From contig NZ_LR733826.1 of the NCBI RefSeq assembly GCF_902506535.1, positions 153,078 to 217,077 on the forward strand: a DNA stretch of 64,000 nucleotides. Direction: 5' to 3'. Shown here in pieces: positions 45,472 to 54,376 of this stretch. A program made the translations under genes and the position numbers. The notes below the pieces were generated by a model, which was not told where the DNA came from, made no database searches, and worked only from the letters and a program-made list of their open reading frames with translations. This DNA comes from Pseudomonas sp. 8Z (GTDB taxonomy: Bacteria > Pseudomonadota > Gammaproteobacteria > Pseudomonadales > Pseudomonadaceae). The stretch's first letter is position 1, and each line of letters opens with the position of its first letter.

Positions 45472-47756
45472 AAACTTCCTCTGGATTTTCCCGCCGTGAG
45501 TTTCTCCACGGTAGCCTCGCGGCATTGACACTGGCGGTGACGGCCAAGGGTTTGGTTAGCGCCGCCTGGGCGGCTGACGTTGCGCCGAAATACGGTGCTG
45601 ACAGCATGCCTGGCGGCACAGTGGATGATCCGCTGGTTTTCGTGTCCATCGCTGAAGATGGCACCGTCACCATCGTGGCGCATCGTGCGGAGATGGGCAC
45701 AGGTGTGCGTACCAGCTTGCCGATGGTGGTGGCCGACGAGATGGAAGCACGTTGGGAGCATGTGACGATCGTGCAGGCCGAGGCCAATGAAGAGCGTTAC
45801 GGCAACCAGAATGTGGATGGTTCGCGCAGTGTGCGCCATTTCCTCATGCCCATGCGACGTGTGGGGGCTGCGGCGCGACAGATGCTCGAAGCGGCAGCCG
45901 CCGCACGCTGGTCAGTGTCTGTGGCTGAGGTCAAAGCCGTACAGCATGAAGTCGTTCACATACCCAGCGGGCGGCGCCTGGGTTACGGCGAGTTGGCAGC
46001 GGAAGCGGCCAAGCAGCCTGTGCCTCGAACCGATGCGCTCAAGCTCAAGGCGCGTGACGAGTTTCGCTACATTGGCAAGGATCAGGTGCGCCTGATCGAT
46101 CTGGAAGCCATCGGTAAAGGGCAGGCTACCTACGGAATGGACATGCGCTTGCCAGGCATGGTCTATGCCGTGGTCGCGCGCCCGCCTGTGGTCGGCGGCA
46201 AGCTGCTTCGCTTCGATGCCAGCAAGGCTCTGGCGGTACCCGGTGTTTTGAAGGTTGTGGAGCTGCCGGTCATGACTGGCGCACCGGCTTTCCAGCCTTT
46301 AGGGGGTGTGGCGGTGGTTGCGCGCAATACCTGGGCTGCTCGCCAAGGTCGTACCGCGCTTGAGATCGAATGGGACGACGGCCCCAACGCTGGCTATGAC
46401 ACCAGCGTCTACCGGCAGACGCTGGAGACTGCCGCGCGCAAGGCCGGCAAGGTGGTACGCAATCAGGGCGATACTGCCCAGGCTTGGGAGGCTGCCCCCG
46501 AAGCCGAGCGTCTGACCGCGGAGTATTACGTGCCGCACCTTGCTCATGCCTCGATGGAGCCGCCGGTGGCTACCGTGCAGATCAAAGCCGGTATGGCCGA
46601 GGTTTGGACTTCGATCCAGAACCCTGTCGCAGCGCGTGATGCGGTGGCGGCGCGGCTGAAACTCAAGCCGGAGAACGTCAAGGTCAACGTGTTGCTGCTG
46701 GGCGGTGGTTTTGGTCGTAAGTCCAAGCCTGATTTCGTCGATGAGGCGACCGTTGTTGCGCAGGCCATGCCCGAGGGTACGCCGGTCAAGCTGGTCTGGA
46801 CGCGCGAAGACGACATTCAGCATGACTACCTGCACACCGTTTCGGTCGAACGACTGGAGGCCGTTATCGACAGCCAGGGTCAGGTCAGCTCTTGGCTGCA
46901 CCGCAGCGCCGCCCCTACGATCGGCTCGCTGTTCAAGGAGGGGGCCATGGGTGGGCAGATTTTTGAGACTGCGATGTCGGCAATCAACATGCCCTATCGT
47001 ATTGCCAACGTACGCGTGGAAACGGCTGAGGTGCCTGCGCATGCTCGCATTGGTTGGTTCCGTTCAGTGTCCAATATCCCGCATGCCTTTGCTGCGCAGT
47101 GTTTCATTGCTGAGCTGGCGCACCGTGCAGGCAAGGATCATCGGCAGTTTGCCTTCGATCTGATTGGCCCCGCGCGGCAGATAGACCCCGCCACGATGGC
47201 CGATACCTGGAACTACACCGAGTCGCCCGAACGCTACCCCTATGACACCGGGCGCTTGCGTGGCGTAATCGATGCCGCGTGCGAGGGCGCTGGGTGGGGG
47301 CGCAAGCTCGCAGCAGGGCATGGTCTGGGGCTGGCGTTCTGCTATAGCTTTCTCAGCTACACCGCTGCAGTCGTGGAGGTCGCCGTCGATGATAAGGGCG
47401 CCGTACGTGTCGTGAGTGTGGACATGGCGATCGATTGCGGCCCTCAGATCAATCCCGAGCGAATCCGCGCACAGCTTGAAGGTGGTGCGATCATGGGCCT
47501 TAGTCTGGCGCTGAGCAGCCAGATTACCTTTGCGAAGGGGCGAGTGAGTCAGAGCAACTTCCATGACTACGAAGTGCTGCGCCATAACGTCTCGCCCCGG
47601 GTGATCCGTACTCATCTGGTCAACGATGACCACAACCTGCCGCCGGGTGGTGTGGGTGAGCCGCCAGTGCCGCCAGTGGCACCTGCTCTGTGCAACGCGA
47701 TCTTTGCCGCTACAGGCAAACGCGTGCGCAGCTTACCGGTACGAACGGTGGTTTAA
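45468..47756 (+). CDS. Molybdopterin-binding subunit of xanthine-oxidase-family enzyme (IorB-like)
   Basis: A 762-residue subunit. The N-terminus [17 protein letters not shown] is a twin-arginine-like signal, so the enzyme may be exported folded. Molybdopterin regions include [34 protein letters not shown] and [20 protein letters not shown], the last holding the catalytic Glu (GEP). The sequence resembles IorB-type aldehyde or N-heterocycle oxidoreductases. No cytochrome c subunit follows, unlike many exported relatives, so the electron acceptor is open. It is likely regulated by the LysR gene upstream. Confidence 0.9.
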   Translation: MKTSSGFSRREFLHGSLAALTLAVTAKGLVSAAWAADVAPKYGADSMPGGTVDDPLVFVSIAEDGTVTIVAHRAEMGTGVRTSLPMVVADEMEARWEHVTIVQAEANEERYGNQNVDGSRSVRHFLMPMRRVGAAARQMLEAAAAARWSVSVAEVKAVQHEVVHIPSGRRLGYGELAAEAAKQPVPRTDALKLKARDEFRYIGKDQVRLIDLEAIGKGQATYGMDMRLPGMVYAVVARPPVVGGKLLRFDASKALAVPGVLKVVELPVMTGAPAFQPLGGVAVVARNTWAARQGRTALEIEWDDGPNAGYDTSVYRQTLETAARKAGKVVRNQGDTAQAWEAAPEAERLTAEYYVPHLAHASMEPPVATVQIKAGMAEVWTSIQNPVAARDAVAARLKLKPENVKVNVLLLGGGFGRKSKPDFVDEATVVAQAMPEGTPVKLVWTREDDIQHDYLHTVSVERLEAVIDSQGQVSSWLHRSAAPTIGSLFKEGAMGGQIFETAMSAINMPYRIANVRVETAEVPAHARIGWFRSVSNIPHAFAAQCFIAELAHRAGKDHRQFAFDLIGPARQIDPATMADTWNYTESPERYPYDTGRLRGVIDAACEGAGWGRKLAAGHGLGLAFCYSFLSYTAAVVEVAVDDKGAVRVVSVDMAIDCGPQINPERIRAQLEGGAIMGLSLALSSQITFAKGRVSQSNFHDYEVLRHNVSPRVIRTHLVNDDHNLPPGGVGEPPVPPVAPALCNAIFAATGKRVRSLPVRTVV

Positions 47757-47763
47757 GACCTTA

Positions 47764-47800
47764 CTCATGCAGGCAGATCAATTCGCTTTGCCTGCATGAG
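47764..47800 (+). terminator. Long hairpin after the molybdo-enzyme gene
   Basis: CTCATGCAGGCA and TGCCTGCATGAG form a 12-pair stem around a 13-base loop, eight bases after the stop. No T-run follows, so it may be a weak terminator or a transcript-stabilising hairpin. Confidence 0.5.
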
Positions 47801-47863
47801 CTGAAGTCGAGTGCCAGGTGTTACGGGCGCCTCATATCGTCCTTCCAGGCCTTAAAGATTGCC

Positions 47864-49048
47864 TCACTCCACATGCGCGCAAACGCGGTTGCGGCCTTGC
47901 TGTTTGGCTTCGTACAGCAGGTTGTCGCAGTGGGCGAAGAGATCCTGCGCCTGTTGCACGCGGGTGGCCTGCGTGGTGCTTGCACCGATGCTGATGGTCA
48001 GATGGTTGAGGCTGTCGGGGCGGTGTAGATGCTCGATGGCGAGGTCGGCTATATGCTCGCGCAGTCGCTCGGCCAGTGCGCGTAATTCTTCGGCATCGGC
48101 GATCTGCAAGAGAACGACGAACTCCTCGCCGCCATAGCGAAAGACCTCGCCCTGGCCATGCCGTAGGCTGGCACTGATACCGTGGGCGACGGCGCACAGG
48201 CTCTGGTCGCCAACCTGATGGCCGTAGTGGTCGTTGAAGGGCTTGAAGAAGTCGATGTCCAGCAGCAGCAGTGAGAAGGGGCGGCCATTGCGCTGCATCT
48301 GCTGCCAGTGTTCATCCAGGGCCCTGTCGAATGCGCGGCGGTTGCCCACGCTGGTCAGTGCGTCGGTGCGGGCCTGCTCGCTCAGGCGTTGGTTGAGTGC
48401 GGCCAACTCGTCACGCTGGCGCTGTTTTTCCTGATCGTCGAGAAAGGCTCGGCGCACTTCATTGATATTAGTCCAACTGATGAACAGGCTGAACAGCAGC
48501 ACAGGCAGATAGGCGATGCTGAATACCAGCACCGGTTTGCCCTGGCCGTCGTGCAGCAGCCATAAGTTGTACAGGATGATCGTCGAGATGGCGCAGGAGC
48601 AGGCGAGGATGCCGCGGAAACTGTAGCGCGCGCCCAGGTTGGCCAGGATGACGAACACCACCGAGGCATAGACGAAGGTGGGCACGTCCGGTGATTGGCT
48701 GCGCTTGAGCAGCTCGAACCAGGCGATGGTGGAAATGATGTCGTGTATCGGCATCAGCATGTCCATCAGCAGGACGTTGCGATAGCGCCAGAACACCACG
48801 TAGATGTTGCACAGGCCAATCAGGCTGAGGATGCCGCGCAGCAGCAGCGATTCCATTGCCATATCGGCAATCAGCAAGGCATCGGCGAAGACGTAGAGGT
48901 CATAGGCGAACATGGCGATGAAGTTGATCGCCAGCAAGAAGCGCCCATGCTGCTCGACGACATAGCGCTGATAAGCCGGTTGTAACGGGGCGGGAATCAC
49001 GTGGCGCGTTCGCTTGATAGGGGTCTGGCCGGGGGTGGAGGCACTCAT
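47864..49048 (-). CDS. Membrane-bound diguanylate cyclase
   Basis: A 394-residue protein. Residues about 30-205 carry five or six hydrophobic helices (FLLAINFIAMFAYDLYVF; LLLRGILSLIGLCNIYVVF; VFVILANLGARYSF; VFSIAYLPVLLFSLFI), then a short coiled segment and a GGDEF domain with intact RYGGEEFVVLL and TDALTSVGNRRAFD. It makes cyclic di-GMP; the membrane part may sense a ligand or membrane state. ATG 49048 has AAAGGA upstream; 49069 is a possible earlier start. It is divergent from the dimethylamine operon. Confidence 0.87.
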   Translation of the reverse strand: MSASTPGQTPIKRTRHVIPAPLQPAYQRYVVEQHGRFLLAINFIAMFAYDLYVFADALLIADMAMESLLLRGILSLIGLCNIYVVFWRYRNVLLMDMLMPIHDIISTIAWFELLKRSQSPDVPTFVYASVVFVILANLGARYSFRGILACSCAISTIILYNLWLLHDGQGKPVLVFSIAYLPVLLFSLFISWTNINEVRRAFLDDQEKQRQRDELAALNQRLSEQARTDALTSVGNRRAFDRALDEHWQQMQRNGRPFSLLLLDIDFFKPFNDHYGHQVGDQSLCAVAHGISASLRHGQGEVFRYGGEEFVVLLQIADAEELRALAERLREHIADLAIEHLHRPDSLNHLTISIGASTTQATRVQQAQDLFAHCDNLLYEAKQQGRNRVCAHVE

Positions 49049-49218
49049 CGTGTAGAAATCCTTTCGCATAGTGTCGAAATGATGGCGCTTTGCTTTATTT
49101 GTGTGGCCTGACGCCATTATTACGCCATTTATTGGCTACAAAAATCCAGGCACTTATGCCGCGCTGCAAGACGGGCGTTTTTTCGCCGCTCAAGTGCTTT
49201 GTTCAGTTGAGGTCTGTG

Positions 49219-49235
49219 TGCGCCGTGACGGCGCG
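49219..49235. promoter_or_regulatory. NtrC-like dyad upstream of the dmm promoter
   Basis: TGCGCC-GTGAC-GGCGCG resembles the NtrC pattern TGCACC-N5-GGTGCA in arm length and spacing. It lies about 85 bases upstream of the -24 box, a usual enhancer distance. The GC-rich context makes chance likely enough to keep confidence low. Confidence 0.35.
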
Positions 49236-49317
49236 TGCTGCTCTGCGTTTGTGCAGTGTGGTGATGCTCTGCGTAGGCGGATTTGAGCGGCGCCAGCGCT
49301 GCCGGGAGTTGACGGGA

Positions 49318-49334
49318 ATGGCACAGTCCATGCT
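49318..49334 (+). promoter_or_regulatory. Sigma-54-type promoter of the dmm operon
   Basis: ATGGCACAGTCCATGCT keeps TGGCAC at -24 and a GC at -12 exactly ten bases later; the -12 box is ATGC instead of TTGC. The predicted start at about 49344 coincides with the operator-like palindrome. Confidence 0.68.
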
Positions 49335-49342
49335 TTCTTCTT

Positions 49343-49359
49343 GAGAACAAAAAGTTCTC
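49343..49359. promoter_or_regulatory. Candidate operator copy 3 (dmm operon, perfect palindrome)
   Basis: GAGAAC-AAAAA-GTTCTC has perfect six-base arms. It begins ten bases after the -12 GC, the same geometry as at glnT. Confidence 0.7.
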
Positions 49360-49420
49360 CATGGGAATTTGCTTGGAGGGCGATCGACTATTGCCTTGCT
49401 TTCATCCTGGAGGGTTTGCG

Positions 49421-49963
49421 ATGACAGCATCCAGTGCCGAACCTCTGTTCAGTACCCCGCGTTATGCCAGCCAGGCTTCCGACCAGTCGGCTAGCCGCCG
49501 CATTGTGGTCGCTCAGCAGGCGAGTGCGGCCCGTGCCTTGCTCGATCATCCGGCGCCGACTCTGCTGTTGTGTCTGGGTACCGTGTCGCCCGCCCGCGAT
49601 CAGGAGTGCTTGCCCAGCCCCGAGGCCCTGTATCTGCGTTTGCAGATGCTGCTGGAGCAGGCGCAGGTCGGCACTCGGCTTTATGTGTGTGGCGATGAAA
49701 GCTTTCTCTGGCATGTGCAGCACCTGGCGTTGCAGGCCGGTTTGCTCGGTGACGAGATCGAACTGTTCAAGCAAGGTGCGCGCCGTCGCCTGTACTGCGT
49801 GCACTGTGGGTATTTGCAGGACATCGGCAATGAGGGCGAGTGCACCTGCGCGCAGTGCCAGGTGAGGCTGCTGGTACGCGAGCATTTTTCGCAGCGCTTG
49901 GGCGCCTATATGGGCGTGTGCATTGACCCGGACGCCCCCTATGCGCAGCAGGTGCAGGCATGA
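49421..49963 (+). CDS. Dimethylamine monooxygenase small subunit (DmmA-like family)
   Basis: A 180-residue protein, first gene of the operon, with GGAGG seven bases before ATG 49421. The N-terminal half (ASAARALLDHPAPTLLLCLG... LYVCGDESFLWHVQHLA) and a C-terminal Cys cluster CVHCGY...CTCAQC near residue 128-148 match the 'DmmA-like' small-subunit family. The four cysteines suggest a zinc or Fe-S site. Together with the reductase and haem protein it would oxidise dimethylamine to methylamine and formaldehyde. Subunit letters differ between published systems, so no symbol is given. Confidence 0.82.
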   Translation: MTASSAEPLFSTPRYASQASDQSASRRIVVAQQASAARALLDHPAPTLLLCLGTVSPARDQECLPSPEALYLRLQMLLEQAQVGTRLYVCGDESFLWHVQHLALQAGLLGDEIELFKQGARRRLYCVHCGYLQDIGNEGECTCAQCQVRLLVREHFSQRLGAYMGVCIDPDAPYAQQVQA

Positions 49964-50904
49964 GCGCGATGATCGAGGTGCAGGTCACGCAGGTGCGCCA
50001 ACTGACGCCCGTGGTGCGCGAGTTCAGCTTCGCTGCTGTCGATGGCGTGCTGCCGGGGTTTTCTTGCGGCAGCCATGTGCAGGTGCTGCTGCCCACGGCT
50101 GAACGCACGCTGCGCAACGCCTATTCACTGCTGGGTGATCCACGGCAGAACGGCATCTACCGCATTGCCGTGCGCTTGCAGGAGGCTTCGCGCGGTGGTT
50201 CGCGTTACCTGCACGAGCAGGTCAAGGTCGGCGACCGTCTGCACATCGGCGTGCCGAGCAATCTGTTCGCCCTGCATTCGCAGGCGCGCCATCACATTCT
50301 GCTTGCCGGTGGCATCGGCATCACGCCGTTCATGGCCTATCTGGCCGAGTTACAGGCCAGCGGCGCCTCTTTCGAGCTGCACTACGCCTACCGCAGCGGG
50401 TTGACCGATGCCTACGCCGACGAGCTACGCGAGCGCCTGGGTGAGCGTTTTCATGGCTACGACGCCGCAGCGGGGCAGCGTTTGGCCTGTGCCGGGCTGC
50501 TGCGCGACAAGCCACTTGGCAGCCATCTCTATGTCTGTGGCCCACAGCGCCTGCTCAATGAAATCAGAACACTGGCCGAGACTCAGGGCTGGTCGGCCGG
50601 ACGCGTGCACTGGGAGGCCTTTGCCGCGCCGGAGCCGGGCCAGCCGTTCAGCGTCGAGCTGGCGCGCAGTGGCCAGCGCCTGCAGGTGCCGGGCGACCAC
50701 AGCCTGCTCGAAGCGCTGGAGGCCGCCGGTGTGGACGTGCCCAACCTGTGTCGGGGCGGGGTGTGCGGGCAGTGCACCACACGTTACCTGAGCGGTGAGG
50801 TGGAGCACCGCGACCACTACCTGGATGAGCAACAGCGCGGTGAGGCGCTGATGCCCTGTGTTTCCCGTGGCGGCTGCTCCGGCACGCTGCTGCTCGATCT
50901 TTGA
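49960..50904 (+). CDS. Ferredoxin-NAD(P)H reductase subunit of dimethylamine monooxygenase
   Basis: A 314-residue electron-transfer protein of the phthalate dioxygenase reductase class. An FMN/FAD beta-barrel (RNAYSLLGDP near residue 47) is followed by the NAD domain (HHILLAGGIGITPFMAYL near 110; YVCGPQRLLNEI near 190) and a C-terminal plant-type 2Fe-2S domain (NLCRGGVCGQCTTRYLSG near 265, last Cys in LMPCVSRG). It passes electrons from NAD(P)H to the haem subunit. The start overlaps the preceding stop (ATGA), so translation is coupled. Confidence 0.9.
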   Translation: MSAMIEVQVTQVRQLTPVVREFSFAAVDGVLPGFSCGSHVQVLLPTAERTLRNAYSLLGDPRQNGIYRIAVRLQEASRGGSRYLHEQVKVGDRLHIGVPSNLFALHSQARHHILLAGGIGITPFMAYLAELQASGASFELHYAYRSGLTDAYADELRERLGERFHGYDAAAGQRLACAGLLRDKPLGSHLYVCGPQRLLNEIRTLAETQGWSAGRVHWEAFAAPEPGQPFSVELARSGQRLQVPGDHSLLEALEAAGVDVPNLCRGGVCGQCTTRYLSGEVEHRDHYLDEQQRGEALMPCVSRGGCSGTLLLDL

Positions 50905-50914
50905 GGAGTTCGCT

Positions 50915-51943
50915 ATGCCTGTCGTGATCAAGCCGCTGGAAACCTATCGAGGCGATTTCACCTTCCGCAACAGCCCCGAGGCCATCGCCCGTTTTCCCTT
51001 CCCGTTCCCCGAGGACAGTTACATGTACTCGGTCAATCTCGAACCGGCGACGCCGCGCGAGCCGGGGTCGGTGTACGCGCACTGGTTCGACATCGACGAG
51101 CATTACGCCTCGGAGATGGCCGAGCGTGCCCGCGTGCTGGAGCAAGACCCGCAGCGTTGCCTGGTGCTGCCGCACATGGCCCAAGCCGCCTGGGACACCC
51201 TGGAAATGCTGATGGAGCACCTGGCCGCCGACTATCCCGAGCATTTCGCCCTCGTGCGTGACGGCGATCAGTGGCTGTGGACCAATCGCCCGCTGGGCAT
51301 CGAGCAGCGCTTTACCTTCGGCGATGCCAGCACGCTGCCGTTCGAGCCGCTGGAGTACATCACGCGCCAGGCACAGGGCGACTTCGCCGTGCTCGATCAG
51401 CGCGATGGCGACCTGTTCATGGACGCCGGCATGGTCACTTGCCCGGCGGACTGGTCGATCAAGTTCGACGCCGGCATGAGCTTCAAGCAGTGGCACGCGC
51501 CGGTGCCGGGGGTGGCGCATCAGCTAGGGGTGTTCGACCGCGCGCTCAAGTACCTGCTGAATATTCAGGTCGGCCAGCCGGTACGCCGCCTGAACTGGAC
51601 CATGACCATCAACCCACGCCTGGACACTTCCCCGGAGACCTTTCATGAGTGGGGCCATGAGCGCGGTTTGGTGACGCCGGAGAATGTCGCACGCCTGGTG
51701 CACCTGCGCGTCGAGTTGCAATTCATGCCGCGCCTGCCACGCAGCAATGCGCTGCTGTTCGGCATCCGCACCTACCTGATCAGCCTGGAAGAATTGGCCA
51801 CCAATCCAGCCTGGGCCTGCCGCCTGCACCGCGTATTGCGCGATCTGCCGGATGAAATCGCCGACTACAAGGGCATGACCCGCTACCGCCAGACCGTGGT
51901 GGATTGGCTGCGCCAGTTCGACCCGCAGGCCCAGGCCGCCTGA
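50915..51943 (+). CDS. Haem-dependent oxidative N-demethylase, catalytic subunit
   Basis: A 342-residue protein of the DUF3445 / HODM family, with GAGGAG before ATG 50915. Segments are FRNSPEAIARFPFPFPEDSYMYSVNLEP at the N-terminus, WLWTNRPLGIEQRF near 125, PADWSIKFDAGMSFKQWHAPVPG near 180 (His likely near the haem) and RLNWTMTINPRLDTSP near 223. Known family members are the catalytic part of dimethylamine monooxygenase. It is the third gene after a small subunit and a reductase, an arrangement described for P. mendocina. The product methylamine would feed glnT/glxBCD. Confidence 0.88.
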   Translation: MPVVIKPLETYRGDFTFRNSPEAIARFPFPFPEDSYMYSVNLEPATPREPGSVYAHWFDIDEHYASEMAERARVLEQDPQRCLVLPHMAQAAWDTLEMLMEHLAADYPEHFALVRDGDQWLWTNRPLGIEQRFTFGDASTLPFEPLEYITRQAQGDFAVLDQRDGDLFMDAGMVTCPADWSIKFDAGMSFKQWHAPVPGVAHQLGVFDRALKYLLNIQVGQPVRRLNWTMTINPRLDTSPETFHEWGHERGLVTPENVARLVHLRVELQFMPRLPRSNALLFGIRTYLISLEELATNPAWACRLHRVLRDLPDEIADYKGMTRYRQTVVDWLRQFDPQAQAA

Positions 51944-51958
51944 ATACCGCCGAGTTCT

Positions 51959-51978
51959 CTCGCCCACAAATGGGCGAG
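51959..51978 (+). other. Intra-operon hairpin before the GcvT-like gene
   Basis: CTCGCCCA-CAAA-TGGGCGAG is an eight-pair stem in the 92-base gap between the haem subunit and the aminomethyltransferase genes. It has no T-run, so partial attenuation or mRNA protection is more likely than full termination. Confidence 0.5.
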
Positions 51979-52035
51979 GGGGCAGAACCCTGCCTGCATG
52001 CGCAGGCTCAACGATGAATGACAGGAGACACTGAC

Positions 52036-53166
52036 ATGGCTAATTCCTGGCGTATTTCCGCCCTTGCCGAGCGTCACCGTGCACTGGGTTCCAAGCTCGA
52101 AGACTGGAGTGGCATGGGCACCGCCTGGACTTACGCCAGCGACCTGGCCGACGAGCACGAGGCGATCCGCACCCGTGCCGGGCTGATGGACGTGTCCGGT
52201 TTGAAGAAGGTGCACTACGTCGGCCCGCATGCCGAAAGTCTGTTGGAGTACGCCACCAGCCGCGACATTTCCAAGGTCTATCCGGGCAAGAGCGTGTACG
52301 CCACCATGCTCAACGAGGCCGGCAAGTTCGTCGACGACTGCGTGATCTACCGCACCGGCCCCAACGCCTTCATGGTGGTACACGGTTCCGGCAACGGCCA
52401 CGAGATGCTCGTGCGCTCGGCCCAGGGCCGTCAGGTGGCGGTGCTGTTCGACGACGATCTGCACGACCTGTCGCTGCAAGGCCCGTTGGCGGTGGATTTT
52501 CTCGCCGAGCATGTGCCGGGCATTCGCGAGCTGCCGTACTTTCATCATCTGCAGACCAAGCTGTTCGACTGCCCGGTGATGATCTCGCGCACCGGCTATA
52601 CCGGCGAGCGCGGCTACGAGATCTTCTGCAAGGCCGCCGACGCGCCGGCCATCTGGGACAGCATCCTGGAACAGGGCAAGGGCCTGGGCATCATCCCCTG
52701 CGCCTTTACCGCGCTGGACTGGCTGCGGGTGGAGAGCTACCTGCTGTTCTTCCCCTACGACAACTCAGAGATGTACCCCTTCGCTGATCAGCCGGCTGGC
52801 GACACGCTCTGGGAGCTGGGCCTGGACTTCACCGTGTCGCCGACCAAGGGCGATTTTCGCGGTGCCACCGAGCATCGTCGCCTGCAGGGCAAGGAACGCT
52901 TCAAAATCTTCGGCGTGCTGCTCGACGGCGACAAGGCGGCCGAGGCCGGTGACACCCTGTGGGCCGGCGGCAAGCAGGTGGGCGTGATTACCTGCGCCAT
53001 GTACTCGCGGCTGTCCGGCAAATCCATGGCCATCGCCCGCATGGACGTGCCTTATGCCGAGCAGGGTGCGGCGCTGGAAGTCAAAGGCAGCCTGGCGGTC
53101 AAGGCCATCGCCCACAGTTTGCCGTTCGACGACCCGGAGAAGAAAAAGCGTACCGCCAAGGGCTGA
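52036..53166 (+). CDS. GcvT-family tetrahydrofolate-dependent aminomethyltransferase/demethylase
   Basis: A 376-residue GcvT-fold protein with AGGAGA upstream of ATG 52036. AGLMDVSGLKKVHYVGP near residue 50, LQGPLAVDFLAEHVPG near 155, SRTGYTGERGYEIFCKA near 185 and the C-terminal GVITCAMYSRLSGKSMAIARMD correspond to the folate-binding core of T-proteins, DmdA and dimethylglycine-type demethylases. As the fourth gene of the dmm operon it probably captures formaldehyde or transfers a methyl/methylene group to tetrahydrofolate. The exact substrate is not deducible. Confidence 0.82.
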   Translation: MANSWRISALAERHRALGSKLEDWSGMGTAWTYASDLADEHEAIRTRAGLMDVSGLKKVHYVGPHAESLLEYATSRDISKVYPGKSVYATMLNEAGKFVDDCVIYRTGPNAFMVVHGSGNGHEMLVRSAQGRQVAVLFDDDLHDLSLQGPLAVDFLAEHVPGIRELPYFHHLQTKLFDCPVMISRTGYTGERGYEIFCKAADAPAIWDSILEQGKGLGIIPCAFTALDWLRVESYLLFFPYDNSEMYPFADQPAGDTLWELGLDFTVSPTKGDFRGATEHRRLQGKERFKIFGVLLDGDKAAEAGDTLWAGGKQVGVITCAMYSRLSGKSMAIARMDVPYAEQGAALEVKGSLAVKAIAHSLPFDDPEKKKRTAKG

Positions 53167-53231
53167 TGAGGGCTGATTAAGGAACAGGGCCATGGAGCAT
53201 GGCCCGCCTGATGTTTACCAAGGAGCGTGCG

Positions 53232-53573
53232 ATGGCCTGGTTCAATGGCTGGGGATTTTTGCTGCTGGCGGGGCTGTGCGAGGTGTTCTACGCCTCGATC
53301 ATTCCGCGTACCGATGGTTTCACCCGTTTGTGGCCAAGCCTGTATTGCGGTTTTTTCCTGTTGCTCAGCATCTACCTGCTGAGCCTTTCCGTGCGCGTGC
53401 TGCCGCTGGGCGTGGCATACGCGGTGTGGGTTGGTATCGGCACCTTGGGCACCGTGGTCTACGGTGCGCTGTTTCTGGGCGAAAGCCTGAATCTGCTGCG
53501 CAGCCTGTGTTTGTTGATGATCATTGGCGGCATTGTTGGCTTGAAGCTCTTCACGCCTACACCGTTGACCTGA
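53232..53573 (+). CDS. SMR-family small multidrug/cation transporter
   Basis: A 113-residue protein with four hydrophobic helices. The essential membrane Glu is in LAGLCEVFYA near residue 14 and the family signature is GVAYAVWVGIGTLGTVVYGALFLGES near 65-90. ATG 53232 has AAGGAGC upstream. SMR proteins exchange protons for quaternary amines or guanidinium. As last gene of the dmm operon it could export a methylated or toxic amine; this is inference from position. The stop codon is the second unit of a TGACC tandem repeat. Confidence 0.85.
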   Translation: MAWFNGWGFLLLAGLCEVFYASIIPRTDGFTRLWPSLYCGFFLLLSIYLLSLSVRVLPLGVAYAVWVGIGTLGTVVYGALFLGESLNLLRSLCLLMIIGGIVGLKLFTPTPLT

Positions 53574-53599
53574 CCTGACCTGACCTGACCTGACCTGAC
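53566..53599. repeat. TGACC pentanucleotide tandem repeat at the SMR stop codon
   Basis: Six complete TGACC units plus TGAC. The SMR coding sequence ends inside it, the TGA of unit two being its stop. Because the period is five, gain or loss of downstream units does not alter the protein, but loss of the first units would. Confidence 0.9.
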
Positions 53600-53630
53600 G
53601 TGCGCGGCCGGTGCCGGGCCGCGCACTAGC

Positions 53631-54010
53631 TCAGAGCTGGACGCGGGCGATGTTCTCGCGCCCGGCCACGCTGGTGCGCGCCAGGCTCTCGCTTTCCCGG
53701 CGAGCGTTGTGGAAGGCGGCTGCCGATTGTTCCGCGCTGTTGCGTACCGAGGCGAAGCCATGGCTGATCAGCTCGGCCACTGAGCTTTGTTCCTCGGCGG
53801 CGGTGGCGATCATTTCCACTTCACGCTGAGCGTGGCGACGCTTTCGGCGTTGCGCTGGCTCGATTCGCTCAACGCCTGGCTGCAATGAGCCTCAGCGTGT
53901 GAGGAGCTGTCGATGCCTTGAACCTGGCGCAGGTTCTGCTGCATGCGCTGCAAGGCTGCGAGCGTGCTGCTTTCTGCGATATGCAGTAGATCCCCGCGGC
54001 CACGCCTTGA
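53631..54010 (-). pseudogene. Broken chemoreceptor (MCP) C-terminal fragment
   Basis: Two overlapping frames together encode an MCP tail: NAESVATLS in one frame, then EVEMIATAAEEQSSVAELISHGFASV and RNSAEQSAAAFHNARRESESLA in the other. At about 53826 the sequence AGCGTGAAGTGG lacks one base relative to the expected AGCCGTGAAGTGG. The upstream half (LLHIAESSTLAALQRMQQNL) soon loses similarity, and no membrane or sensor part remains. It is a decayed receptor gene lying between the dmm operon and the amt genes. Confidence 0.7.
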
Positions 54011-54140
54011 GCCATTGCTGGCCAGCGATATGTCTGAAGCGAGGGCCGCTGCGTTGACGGACGGTGCCAGATCAACGCAGCGGCTAGGTGAGAGGGGGGA
54101 GCGTAAAAGGGTCGACGGCAGGAGCCGTCGACCAGAGGGC

Positions 54141-54320
54141 TTACTTGAGTTTGGGCAGATCTTCGTCGGGTAGGGCGTAGCTGTGCTTCTCATGGATCAT
54201 GGTGGCGATCAGCGCATAGAGGCTGACGCCGGCCACCAGCAGGCTGATGAAAACCAGGATGGCGGGTTTGTCGGCGAAGGTGAATACGGCGCTGGCGCCT
54301 TCGTAGGTGGTGATGCTCAT
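54141..54320 (-). CDS. 59-residue membrane protein linked to the Amt gene
   Basis: A short protein with one membrane helix (PAILVFISLLVAGVSLYALIATMI) and a charged C-terminus (HEKHSYALPDEDLPKLK). CGAGGAACAC precedes ATG 54320. It lies 56 bases after the ammonium-transporter gene on the same strand. No family was recognised; position and size suggest an accessory subunit or regulator of the transporter. Confidence 0.7.
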   Translation of the reverse strand: MSITTYEGASAVFTFADKPAILVFISLLVAGVSLYALIATMIHEKHSYALPDEDLPKLK

Positions 54321-54376
54321 GCTGTGTTCCTCGCAATGGAGCTGGCCGCGTATGCGGCCAGGCTGCAAAAGGTAAG

